Shown here: positions 32,570-43,054 of the stretch, in pieces
How positions within the stretch are numbered: the stretch's first letter is position 1
Layout: every line of letters starts with the position of its first letter
NCBI GenBank assembly: GCA_002794785.1
Contig: NBBA01000014.1
Span: 682,001-746,000 of the forward strand
Origin: Coniferiporia sulphurascens
Lineage: Eukaryota > Basidiomycota > Agaricomycetes > Hymenochaetales > Hymenochaetaceae
Direction: 5' to 3'
Length of the DNA stretch: 64,000 nt
Notes under the pieces: generated by a model
Seen by the model: only the letters and a program-made list of their open reading frames with translations
Told to the model about the DNA's origin: nothing
Databases searched by the model: none
Translations under genes and position numbers: made by a program

Positions 32570-34860
32570 ATGGATGAACCAAAAGGCTCGCAAATACGGG
32601 GCCTTTTATTCGCGCTCTGCCTCTTCGCCGTCTTCCTTCAGGCGGGCCTCTACGCGGCGCATCGGCAGCCAATAGAAGTCGTTGAAGAGGTTTCCCAATG
32701 GCAAAATGGCGACAGAGTTACCGAGCACCCAATACCGAAACTCATGGCGGAAGCTGAGGACAAGTTCAGAAGCCTCTTGCAAAAACAGAGCAAGACACTC
32801 GAGCAGGCTGTCGCGGAGTACAAGAGGCGGTATGGACGCGACCCGCCAAAGGGGTTCGACGATTGGTTCAGGTTTGTTATAGAGAAAAATGTCAAAATGG
32901 TCGACGAATACGATGCAATAAACGACGACTTGGCTCCGTTCTGGGCATTCCCCGGCGACGAGCTTCGTCGCAGGGTCAATCAAGTGCGCTTTCCTAAGGA
33001 TGAAATCTGTTCTACTTACTTACGATAGGATGTTTCCACAGGTTGGCCATTTGCCCTCGATTGACTTGGTTAGGGTTCGGAACGGAACCGTGAAGGCCAT
33101 GAACATGTTGCAGAACATGGATCAGGACGAAGAAGTCAGCGCTCGGGCAAATGGTTTCAGACGTATGGTTGAGAAGTTTGGGTATAATGTGCGTTAATCT
33201 GCCGAATGTCATGTTACTATGCTCACCAGCAATTCAACCAATTGTAATAGCTTCCGGACATGGACTTTCCCATCAACGGCAAGGCTGAAGGACGAATCCT
33301 CATCCCTTGGGAGCACAAGGAGTACCCCGACTTGTCTGTTCAGAACACCTCTGGTGAACCTGCAAACGCCTTTCTGTCCCATTTTCAGCATACTGATGTT
33401 TTTGTAAGCTGGAATCGACGCAGTGCTTGGAAAGGACTTTACAGCGGATTGGCGCGGCGACGGGAACGTGTGGGAATCGTGGAGACGTACCTGCCCCCCG
33501 CACACGAAGGCGCGCAAGCTGTTCTCTTCCGTGAAGACAACAACGCAAGCACCACGCGTGGTGAACCTTCTAAGTGGTGCTTCTGGCAAGCCGTCAATTT
33601 CACTAAGTGACAATCTGACCTTTGCGGAAAGCGTGGACGATAAGTATGACTTCTGCGAGCATCCATCGACACACTACTCCCAAGGACATTTCTTCTCCGA
33701 TTGGCGTACCATCTCTGTCCTTTACCCCGTCTTCTCCCCGGCAAAAACGCAGGGCTATGCGGATATCCGCATTCCCAGTCATTATTATCATCAGGCTACG
33801 CCACAGTATACTTATGGTTGGGATACCATTAATTTGAAGGGAAAGGCAACTGATGATATGGAGACTGCATGGGAGAACAAATCAGACATAATTTTCTGGA
33901 GAGGTGCTACTACCGGAGGAGGAAACTCGCCGTCTGGATTCGCCTCGCAGTATCAGCGTCATAGGTGCTTGTCTTATTTTCATCTCTCTTCGAGATCGAT
34001 TGACCGATCTGGGGTTTTCAGATTTGTGCGCATGGCAAGCTCAAAGAGTGAAGAGAACCGAACTGTCGTCTTCCCATCTCTCTCCTCTCAGTCAACATTC
34101 ACTTCGGTATCCGTCCCCTTAGCTAAGCTGAATGAGGAGACAATGGATGTCGCCTTCGTTCGCCTTCTGGGGTGGGCAAATTATCCCGGAGGACGTGCGG
34201 CGCTCCGCAAGGAACACAGGTTTGACAAGTCCGTACCTCTTGGTGAACACTGGAGATACAAATATCTCGTGGATATCGATGGTATGGGCTACTCTGGGCG
34301 GTTCTTCGCCTTCTTGGCTTCAGATAGTGTGCCTTTGAAAGCTACCGTATACGAGGAATACTTTTCTGAATGGCTTCAGCCTTGGTGCGTCTCCGTATGC
34401 CTCGCTGCGGGCAATTACGCTGACTTTTTTGGAAGGTTGCATTACATCCCTCTCTCACAATCATACGAGGAGATCTACAATATCTTCGCGTTCTTCTCTG
34501 GACCAACCAAGTCGATGTTGGAAGCAGCGAACACGACACTTGCCGTTCGCCAGGAACGCTTAGATGACGGGGAACTCCGGCTGCGCCGCATAGCCCGCGC
34601 AGGGAAGCAGTGGAAGAACACTATCGGACGCCCGGTGGACATGGAAGGTGAGTTCCCCTTTAGTATTATAGATAAAAAAGCAACACCCCCGTTCTACTCG
34701 TCCAAGTCTAGACGTCGGTCGCTGACCTTCTCCCTTGTCTTCTCTCACAGCGTACGTATACAGACTGGCCCTAGAATGGGCTCGATTATGGTCGGATGAC
34801 CGAGAAGCTTTGAGTTTCAGATTGCAAAGCGACCCCTACGGAGGAGCTACGAAGTCGTAG
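32570..34860 (+). CDS. CAP10-type glycosyltransferase (GT90), type II membrane protein
   Basis: Start ATG at 32570 (MDEPKGSQIRGLLFALCLFA). Residues about 9-30 form a signal anchor with a short cytosolic tail, the type II topology of Golgi transferases. The luminal part contains RRYGRDPPKGFDDWFRF, LPDMDFPINGKAEGR, LGKDFTADWRGDGNVWESWR, DWRTISVLYPVFSPAKTQGY, DIIFWRGATTGGG, EHWRYKYLVDIDGMGYSGRF, FLASDSVPLKATVYEEYFSE and WVHYIPLSQSYEEIYNIFAF. These are the CAP10/GT90 blocks (substrate loop WRG, D/E near the active site). In Cryptococcus, relatives act in capsule xylosylation. The donor and acceptor here are unknown. About seven short introns. The last exon ends DPYGGATKS. Confidence 0.87.
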
Positions 34861-36016
34861 TTTTATGTACTTGTTATGTCGTTTGGCGTGTGTGCGGATT
34901 TTACTGCTCCACAAGCAGTCTAGACAACACGGGGTACCTCGGCGCCCTGCTTATCTTCTCCGCCTCGGACGGTCTCTACTTATTTTACCTACTACCTACG
35001 GACGAATTAATATCTGTGTTTATCTCGCCTCTGCCATGTTTTTGTTGCAGTAATTATAAGCATTTTCTTTTTTCATTCCTTTGAGAGCGGAATTGGTCGG
35101 TTGTACGTGTTTGGTGCGTAGATCACGCACTGCCGATAGTGCTTTACGTTTCCGCATTTGCCGACGGCGCTTTTGCGTTTTGCCCACCAACACATGGCCG
35201 CCACGCGCCTGGCTCTGCTGCAAAGAAAGATCAATGTGATTTGAACAACGAAACAGGCTCACGTTCAGATGCTAGGTTAACGTGCTGTGTGGCTTGACGC
35301 AGCTTCCACATCTTTCAGGTCCTGATTCTGACTGGTTAGGATTTGGGTTGAGGACATAACGCTCATCGGTTTGCCGCGTTGCAACAGCGTGGTCTTTGGA
35401 TTTCAGGGCCTCCCCGGTTGCTTCCTACTATGCTTAGCTGTCGCTCTTAAAGAAGTTCCATTAGCTGCACCAGGCATCTGCGTTTCTCTGTTGTCCCCGG
35501 CCTTCTAATGCAAGTACAGTATTCTCAGCGTCTCGGGTCCGCTCCCGCGCGCATCCACGTGTTATCGGCGAAGAAAATTTCCATACTGTAGCTGTGAACT
35601 CTTGATCTTTCACGCATGCTTCCTAATGGACAAAAAAAGGTGCGCAGTCCTTGTCGATGTCATTTCATTCACATCTAAAGCCTTATTGATGTCCTTCTTG
35701 ATTTGGATGGATGTCCTACAAAGCCCCCACCCCGCAAAGGTCCCCGTGTACCGTATCACAATCATCGCGTAAACACGATGGCACGCGATGCTCTTGTTTC
35801 CCGGTACTCAATGCGACGAACACGCGCTCTCAGCATGTTCAAGATCCTGTGGTGTCGTCAGGGGATCGCCCGTTACGGCAAAACACTAGGATAGCCACCA
35901 CAACACAATGCTTCTGAGGTCAGGTTGTGATTGAACATTCACCATGACCAGTCCTATATAAGACGTCTGCTCCGGTGGCCGCCAAACCCTCTTCTACCAC
36001 CCTTATCCATCACACC
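34861..36016. other. Intergenic region
   Basis: This stretch of about 1.15 kb contains only weak open frames. A Lys/Arg-rich frame on minus (35020-35262) starts from GTG and has no recognisable family, so I do not call it. Confidence 0.45.
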
Positions 36017-37637
36017 ATGCCCCGCTCGAACAACACCGCGATGTCGAGTTCGTCTTCGTCAGCATCGCACTCTGCGGGCCGCAGCCCCCTCCCCTTTACT
36101 CGTAGTGTTACAGATTTCCAGGTTGAACGTTCCGAGCGCGTCTCGTACAAATTGCCGACCTATGTACGACCGGCGTCACGAACTGTGTTGTCCAGGACGA
36201 GCTCGGAGTACGGCCCTGAAGTTATGAACCAGCACAGCGTATCGTCGCTTATGCTCGCAAAAGCCCGCCCGTTTTCAATATCGGGGCACATCCCGCTGGA
36301 ACCAAACTCGCTTACAGTGTTCTTCCGCTCCCAGGTCTGTTCCTTCTGCTTGATTATTTCTGTGGGATCCGTCCCTGACTTCCGTGCAGAGTGGTATCAC
36401 GCATTCGCTAGATTTCCCAATCGATGTGGAGGTGGAAGCGCCAGCAGGACTCGATGTTCTCATCGCCGCATGCAAACCACACGCTACCTGCGAAATGGAC
36501 GGCTTCTCCGATCGCGAGTCTCTGTTTTACCCGCCGAACTTGCCGCTAACTGCGACACTCGAGCTCGCGAGCCATCCGATTCTCGATGCGATCCGGACAG
36601 CGCTCTTCCCTCGTCTTGCGGCGGGGCAGTACCTCGTCGCGGTTCGTGGCATGATGCAGCTTGTGCCAACAGGCGGCCACATGTGCCCTCAACGACGTCC
36701 AACGCAGGAGGAAGGAAAAGTGGCGTCGATCATTGTGACGCTCCCCGTGCGCTTTCGCGGCGGCGCTCTTACCGTGCACGACTTCGAAGGCAACGAGGAA
36801 AAGTACTACGGCCGCGGCGGGAAACCCGGAGACATGGAGTGGACAGCTTTTCTGGCAGATTGCGACCATGAAGTGGAAACCGTGCATAGGGGGGTTCGCT
36901 TGACGATCTCATACAACGTACTCTTGCGAACCTTCGGACCGTCTCCGTCACCTTCGCAATCACTCATGATACCGAGCGACCGCTTCCTTGACTTGATTTC
37001 GCCGATATTGAACATGTCCCGCGGGCAGCGAATCGCCTTCTACCTTCGCGAACAGTACGGTTTTTCCCCGGCTGATGTATTGGCGGAGTCTCTAGTGCCA
37101 CATGTACGTCCCCTTGACCCAACTTCTAAGTTTAACTTTGTATTAACTTAGAGTTAGTTGAAAGGTGGTGACGCTTTGCTATACCATTCGCTTCGATTGT
37201 ATAAGCTTCTGCCAGAGCTTCGCTGGGCCGCAGGCAGCTATATTTGGCCGGTTGACTCTACCGTTGTGTGCGGAAGCTCTGTGCGTGGCTCACCTTACGC
37301 TTCTCTTCACACGAGGAGTCCAGTGGCCCATCCGATGTCCCCAAACGGGCGACACAGGCGTGTTTACTCAGGCATCCCGCGGAATGGCATCTCACTGTAT
37401 CGTGATTCTGACTCGACGGACGAGGAGGAGCTCGAGCGGGAGCACGAGGCGGGCGCCCTTCGCAACAGCGTCGAGGACAGCGGCGGTGTGCTGCTCACCC
37501 AGGAGGGCATCCGAATTCTCGCGGACGATGCGCTCAACGGAGGCGATTCAGTGACGAAGGAGCGTGTGCCGTACGTGTCCGCAGGCGGACTCGATAAGCT
37601 CGTTGTCAATGTCCTGCTCGTCGTGTACGTGCCCTAA
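36017..37637 (+). CDS. 2-oxoglutarate/Fe(II)-dependent oxygenase-like protein
   Basis: Start ATG at 36017 (MPRSNNTAMSSSSSS); the open frame upstream begins only at a GTG. The N-terminus is Ser-rich and disordered. The core has FRGGALTVHDFEGNEEKYYG, then WTAFLADCDHEVETVHRG and VRLTISYNVLL, a double-stranded beta-helix pattern typical of fungal 2OG-Fe(II) oxygenases (His in TVHD or DCDHE as likely iron ligand, Arg in RLTISYN as likely 2OG contact). A C-terminal part with a Glu/Asp-rich linker (DSTDEEELEREHEAG) follows and ends VLLVVYVP. Substrate unknown. Introns at about 36333-36390 and 37104-37160. Metal ligand assignment is by pattern only. Confidence 0.7.
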
Positions 37638-37839
37638 GGCCCGGATCCGAACGCGTGCATTAAGGTGATATAGCATGTTATATTTTTGTTTGTTATTTGC
37701 ATTGTGTGTTGGATGTTGCATTGCTTTCTTGGCTCAATCGTGCATTGTTGTTGTCCCCTTGCATTGTACACTATCTACCACGCGTTCCTGCCCACCGGGC
37801 CCTTTTCTATCTGTTTGTTGTATTTGTACTAATTAACTG

Positions 37840-38935
37840 ATGGACTTTCGTAACGTATCTGATGAGCTACTTTGATTTCTTTTGCTATGCCCTCGGTGAC
37901 TCGGTCCCGTCTTGAGAAAAAGTGGCTACGGGGCCCGGACTATGTAACCAAAATCAATGATTGCCTCCTTAAACTTAGTTCAAATTTAACACAGTCAGCA
38001 AAAACGACGCCGGAATACGGTGATCATTTCTTTGACATACTTATTATTGCTGCTCCCTTCTCATTTGTTATTCAGAAGGTCGCACGTACCACTTTCCCCT
38101 TTTCCCGCCGTTTTCCCGCACGTTCATGGAGGGACGAACATCATAAATGGTACTTGGAAGACTTCAGGCGTTCCCGAGGCCCGTCAAGCACGCATCGCTG
38201 GTTGACTCAATTACTATAAAATTCTCGGGATTTTCATCGCCGTACGAAGAACACAACTAGTGGACTCGGAAAAAGGGCCCGGATTATGTAACAAAACCAA
38301 TGATCGCCTAACACAGCCTGCAAAAACCATGATGCCGAGCGGAATACAGTGAATCATTTCTCTGACATACTCCTTGCTGCTCCCTTCTCGCTTGTTATTC
38401 AGAAGGTCGCACGTACCACTTTCCCCTTTTCCCGCCGTTTTCCCGCACGTTCATGGAGGGACGAACATCATAAATGGTACTTGGAAGACTTCAGGCGTTC
38501 CCGAGGCCCGTCAAGCGCGCATCACTGGTTGACTCAACTTTTGTAAATTCCTCGGGACTTTCGTTACGTATCTGGTGAGCCACTTTGATATATTTCGCCA
38601 TAAGGAGAACACAACTAGTGGGCTCGGGTCCCGTCTTGAGAAAAAGTGACTGCGGGCCCGGCTTATGTAACAGAATCAATGACTGCCTTGAAGGTTAGAT
38701 TTGGCACAGCCTGCAAAAACGACGAGGGACCGGAATACAGCGATCACTTCTTGGCCCTTTCCACTTGTAAATAAGAAGATCGCGCATATTAGAAGGATTC
38801 CTCACAAACTTTCCACGCACGTTCATGGGAGGGACGAACATCGTAAATACCACTTGGAGTATATTTCGCTCCGTCAAACACGCATCACTAGTTGACTCTA
38901 CTGCTGTAGATCCCTCGGGATTTGCAACTACCAGA
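37840..38935. repeat. Three tandem direct repeats upstream of the LysM gene
   Basis: Three units of about 320-390 bp (roughly 37840-38235, 38236-38555, 38556-38935) share landmarks such as CTTGAGAAAAAGTG, GCCCGG.TTATGTAAC and ATGGAGGGACGAACATC. The segment 38065-38189 is identical over 125 bp to 38392-38516 as I read it, while flanks differ. Unit 3 is more diverged. A fourth, weaker copy lies upstream of LysM gene 2 (about 56640-57000). The function is unknown; a promoter or regulatory array is possible. The short gap 37638-37839 before it is T-rich and holds no gene. Confidence 0.8.
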
Positions 38936-39056
38936 AGGGTGAATATGGGCGCATGGGAGCCATCATAATCGCAAATAACTACTCGGCACGAGTCATTGCT
39001 TTATGTGTGCAGGCAGCAGTAAGTCACTCACGAGGGTCCACCATGGTGCGAGAGGG

Positions 39057-39064
39057 TATAAAAG
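39057..39064 (+). promoter_or_regulatory. TATA box of LysM gene 1
   Basis: TATAAAAG lies 111 bp before the LysM start codon, inside a stretch (ACTCACGAGGGTCCACCA to AGAGCTCTGT) that recurs upstream of LysM gene 2. There the equivalent reads TACAAAAG (about 57050). Confidence 0.6.
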
Positions 39065-39174
39065 CCGAGCGGAATAGAGCTCTGTCCCTCCAGCGGTACT
39101 ATCCACAGCTCTCAAGCCTTAGACACCAGCTCAAATTCCTTCACTAAACTACTCTACTACCACTCCACCTCGAA

Positions 39175-39854
39175 ATGTTGTCCAGCTTCTTTGTTGCCGC
39201 TGCCGTTTTCTCGGGACTCACTGCTGGTAGGATCAATTCCCTCGCTCCCTTTGTCCATATGAAAGTCTCACTGACGGTGGTACCATGTAGTTGTTGCGCA
39301 GGTGCCAAACTGCGCTCGCAACTACACTGTGAACCCGGGCGACACGTGCGACTCTATTTGTGCGGCGCAGAATGTCTCTACGTACGCCCTCCAGCTCATA
39401 TCTGTATAATTTCCTCAGGACTTACCGTTACGAAATTTTCACTTGAAGGTTCCAACTTGAGTTTGTCAACGTGAACACGATTAACGCCGCCTGCAGCAAC
39501 CTCTTCGCGGGAGAGGTAACGATTGTTCTTCCTTTCCTCGTTCAACCGGCTCGCTAATCACATATATCCACAAGTCTCTCTGTCTTGGCGTCATCGGTCA
39601 GGATTGCAATGTCACAACTGTAGTTGCTTCGGGGGACACCTGTTTTTCTATTGAGACCGTCGCTGGCATCCCAGCCTCTACGCTCTCCGCCAACAACCCG
39701 AACGTCTTCGCGGACTGTACGAACATATTCCCTGGCGAGGTAAGATAGAGCCCTATCGCATTCACAGTCCTGTGCTGGTACTGAGCGTTTTTATTATTAT
39801 TCCCGACAGGTTTTGTGCACATCCTCCCAGGTATTTAATTACACGAGCTCCTAA
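39175..39854 (+). CDS. Secreted protein with two LysM domains, copy 1
   Basis: Five exons (39175-39226, 39291-39381, 39449-39515, 39575-39739, 39810-39854) join in frame to 139 residues. A hydrophobic N-terminus (MLSSFFVAAAVFSGLTAVVA) is a signal peptide. LysM 1 reads NYTVNPGDTCDSICAAQNVS, then FQLEFVNVNTINAACSNLFA. LysM 2 reads VTTVVASGDTCFSIETVAGI, then NNPNVFADCTNIFPGEVLC. Conserved cysteines suggest disulfides. No enzyme domain is fused, so it is a LysM-only protein of the kind that binds chitin-type oligosaccharides outside the cell. The acceptor for intron 1 is the TAG at 39288-39290; the later CAG would break the frame. Its paralogue is at 57164. Confidence 0.85.
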
Positions 39855-40143
39855 GGGTATGTGAATGGGACTCTAGCTATTGGCGATAAAATTTTTGTAA
39901 GGACATGATATTCGTTCTGGATTTTCTGTGTCGAAGTCTTTGGTTTATGTGGTTCATGAATCTTCTAGTAGCAGTAGTTATTAAGGCTTCCGAAAAAAAA
40001 AGAAGAAAGTATTTTCATTAAAGTACTGGCAAGGAACAGAGTGATCCGTTCAGTAAATTCCCCTATTATCTAGGCTACTGTCCGTACGGCTTCAATACCT
40101 AAGTTTACGTTTTCTCGACTTAGTTATTGAAAAGAGGTCTACA

Positions 40144-40205
40144 CCCGCCGACTGACCAAAACCAGAAAGTGGGTTGGCGCGTCGCCGATCGGCGCAATAG
40201 TTATT
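40144..40205 (+). promoter_or_regulatory. U6 upstream element, copy 2
   Basis: These 62 bp match the block upstream of U6 copy 1 (29494-29555, minus) with roughly a dozen substitutions and no gaps. GACTGACCAAAAC and CGCCGATC are shared. The region 39855-40143 before it contains only the LysM 3' flank. Confidence 0.6.
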
Positions 40206-40229
40206 GTCCCCTTCGGGGTGACATACGAA

Positions 40230-40260
<31 letters not shown>

Positions 40261-40326
40261 GGCCCCTGCACAAGGATGACACGCTTTTCAGAGTGGAATG
40301 CACTTCGGTGCACAATATTTATTTTT
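40206..40326 (+). ncRNA. U6: U6 spliceosomal snRNA, copy 2
   Basis: The sequence has the 5' stem-loop GTCCCCTTCGGGGTGAC, the ACAGAGA box within GATACAGAGAAGATTAGCAT, the internal stem-loop region GGCCCCTGCACAAGGATGAC and a 3' hairpin TGCACTTCGGTGCA, followed by T5 at 40322-40326. It is intronless and 121 nt long under this reading. It is on the opposite strand to copy 1 and differs from it by one base. Both copies keep all catalytic residues, so both may be functional. Confidence 0.93.
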
Positions 40327-40908
40327 ATTGTTATCACAGCTGAGCGGTTTTCAAATAGCGATGTAGACAGGACTGACAGGCTAAGAAGACACGACGCATA
40401 GTTAGAAAGTAGTGATATTTTATCCGTTTACTTGAAGAAAATTTGAGCTTTCCTACAGCCTCGCCTTGCGTACAAGGAGCCTGAGAGTTATTCTGAAACT
40501 ATAGCCCCAAAGGGAGCGTTATACATGTACTCTGTCTCCACTAACTTGGATCATAAGCATGCGAACAGTTTTTTTTGTCGAAATTTGATTTACATTGAAA
40601 TAGTGCGATATTCGTAATCGAGACGACAGTACTACATGTAGTAGTAGTAGTAGTAGTAGTAGTAGAAGCTATATCAATTGCGTTTTTAAGAACCCGAACG
40701 CGCAGTGCGGCGTTACTTAGCAGTATTAGAATTCCCTCAACATTTTAGGGTTTGTTTATCCGGTTTTTATTACGGGATATCATTAACCTTAAGCTTCCCC
40801 AAATGGAACGACGCGGGTACCACTGAACACAAGCGTAGAAACGTAGTCTGGACTCTGGACTTTCACCACCAGCTTCCCCCATCGTCCTTCCTCTGACTTG
40901 ATATCAAA
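40327..40908. other. Intergenic between U6 copy 2 and ISY1
   Basis: No gene is seen. The stretch contains a GTA microsatellite (40638-40665) and the ISY1 promoter. Confidence 0.5.
40638..40665. repeat. (GTA)n microsatellite
   Basis: About nine perfect GTA units occur in a row, followed by GAAGC. It is a simple repeat with no coding context. Confidence 0.9.
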
Positions 40909-42102
40909 ATGGTACGTGCTGCCGTGCACAAGGCTCGAAGAAGTCCCATTTTACTTACGAAGTTGAAACCGAATAGGCCCGTAATGAAGAGAAAGCTCAG
41001 TCCATGCTTTACCGCTTCCGCGAGGCGCAGGCCGCCGAGCTCGGTCTGGGCACGAGGGGCGACCGACGTCCTCGTATGGCGAGTGCGTGTAAAAGTTTAC
41101 GAGAATGCGAGCGATGGAGGGGTGAAGTTCTCAGGGAAATAAGCAGGAAGGTGTCTAAGATTCAAGACGGTGAGTGCTCGTTCATACAACTTAATGGTGT
41201 TCTAACAACGTGTCTCAGCTGGTTTGACGGACTACGAGGTGCGCGACCTAAATGATGAAATCAACAAGCTTCTGCGCGAGAAGCGGCATTGGGAAAATCA
41301 AATTGTCGCGTTGGGCGGGGCGAACTATAGGAGGAATGTGGCCATGCTGGACGATGACGGGAAGGAGGTCCCGGGAACAAAAGGCTACAAGTACGTCAAT
41401 TGCCCCCAGAAACACGTGCATCCCTCATTGATCCTTTGTAATAGGTACTTCGGCCGTGCAAAAGAACTACCCGGTGTGAAGGAGCTCTTTCAAAGCCGAG
41501 CGAAGGAGGAAGATGAAGAGAACCAGGCACAAGCATATTACAAGAAGTTTGCAAGCCAAGGGCCGGGATATTATGGGGATCTGGATGAACAAGACGGTTC
41601 GTTATTGAAGTATGAGAAAGAGACGGAGGAGGAAGGTAGAGAACTCTACTGTTTTATTACTGCACGCGCTTGACGACCATCTTTTTCTTCAGAATGGGAG
41701 GAAGCATATTCCAATGTTCGGGAAGCTCTAGGCATCCCAGATAACGAGCCTATACCTCCAATCCCTGGGCGCGGAAAGCTGGAAAGCACACACACTCTCC
41801 AGCAATTGAATGGGTCTGCTGACGCGGCACTAAAAGTGTCGGATGGTGACCACGAGATGTCTGAGGCGACGGATGAAAGTGCTGAGCTTGTAAAACGGAA
41901 AAAGACGAGTGGAGCAAAGGAGGGCGGCGCAGAAGACGATGGAGACACGGCTTTGCAGGCTGCACGCGCTGCGGCGGCGTTCATCCCGTTCTTATCCGCT
42001 TCGGACCTGCTCCCACCCAAGCTTCCAACGAAGGAGGAGATGGAGGGTGTTCTACTGAGTCTCCGCAAGAAAGCCCTAGTCGAGGAATATTTTGGCGAAT
42101 GA
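40909..42102 (+). CDS. ISY1: Pre-mRNA splicing factor Isy1
   Basis: The first coding exon is just the ATG (40909-40911), followed by GTACGT and a 65-bp intron to 40976. Exon 2 then reads ARNEEKAQSMLYRFREAQAA, the invariant Isy1 N-terminus. Further blocks are ISRKVSKIQD|AGLTDYEVRDLND, REKRHWENQIVALGG, KGYKYFGRAKELPGVKELF, and GYYGDLDEQDGSLLKYEKE. The C-terminal acidic/Ala-rich tail ends KALVEEYFGE. Isy1 belongs to the Prp19-associated NineTeen complex and helps first-step catalysis by the spliceosome. The frame is intact. Confidence 0.93.
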
Positions 42103-43054
42103 TGTGATATCTTTATCGTTGTTTACTTTTTTTTTGTAATTATAGCTGTGTAATGACCTGCTGACTGAACTCTCTCGAAGAAAGTGTGCGTCCATCCGGC
42201 AACCTGTCCGTTCCTCGATCTCCGTTCTTTTGGATCCTGGATCTGTTTTCTTCAGTAAGTAAAAGGCTGCTCGTACGATTGGCCACACCCTGTCGATGGC
42301 AACTTTTGTTTTGAGGGAGGCGATTCTACCAGGCGTATCTGGCGAAGAGCCAGAGGTAATTCACGTTAACAGTCAAAGTTAAGTTCACTGGTCCGCATCC
42401 CGACTGAATTGTGGATGCTTTCAATGCACTTGCTTCCTGGTGGCCTTCATCCAGGGCAATACACGAGGCTGACGTTAAGCTCCATCATCCCTGGACAAAG
42501 CAAAGCCACCTGCTGCTGATAACCCTTAGAGACCCGCCAATTAACTTTCTGCACACGAGGTAGAAGAAAATAAGTGTCAGCTCCTCTCTACCTACGTATT
42601 GAAAGTTTGTCAATGGACCCAAGTCGTTGATAGGTCGGGGACTGACGTCAGGCTATTCAAACAATTATTCGAATACTTTCAGTCGAGTAAGGAACTGATG
42701 ACTTTCTCTTGTCAATATAAAATGTCGTCTAAGGTTCAAATAGTGCTTTTTAAAAACCTAAGGAAGTGGGTAACAAACGTCGATCCGGCCGGCGTCCTGA
42801 AGGGTTTATTTTGCGATTTAGAGTACAGACCAGCGGCGAAGCACGTCTTTACGAGTGGTGATGAATAAAAGATAGTTAGTACCGTCCGGTATCCTACTTT
42901 CAAAGAAGGAACGAAAAACCACTATATTAATCCTGATGTCGATTACTAACCTTACCATACTGGACTTACCGGATGCAGTAGTTGGATGCCTTTTTTTAGA
43001 CTTGGAAAATAATCACGAACGCTGCTTGTACAGAACGCTGCGACCCTTGACCGG
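42103..43054. other. Intergenic between ISY1 and NOP53
   Basis: No supported gene. One 89-codon frame (42599-42868) has no recognisable motif or splice partners. Confidence 0.45.

Noticed and set aside
35020..35262. Lys/Arg-rich open frame on the minus strand resembling a ribosomal or nucleolar protein
   Set aside because: It starts from GTG, lacks an ATG near its beginning, has no splice partners and matches no family I recognise.
42599..42868. 89-codon open frame between ISY1 and NOP53
   Set aside because: Composition is not gene-like and nothing around it looks like exons of the same gene.
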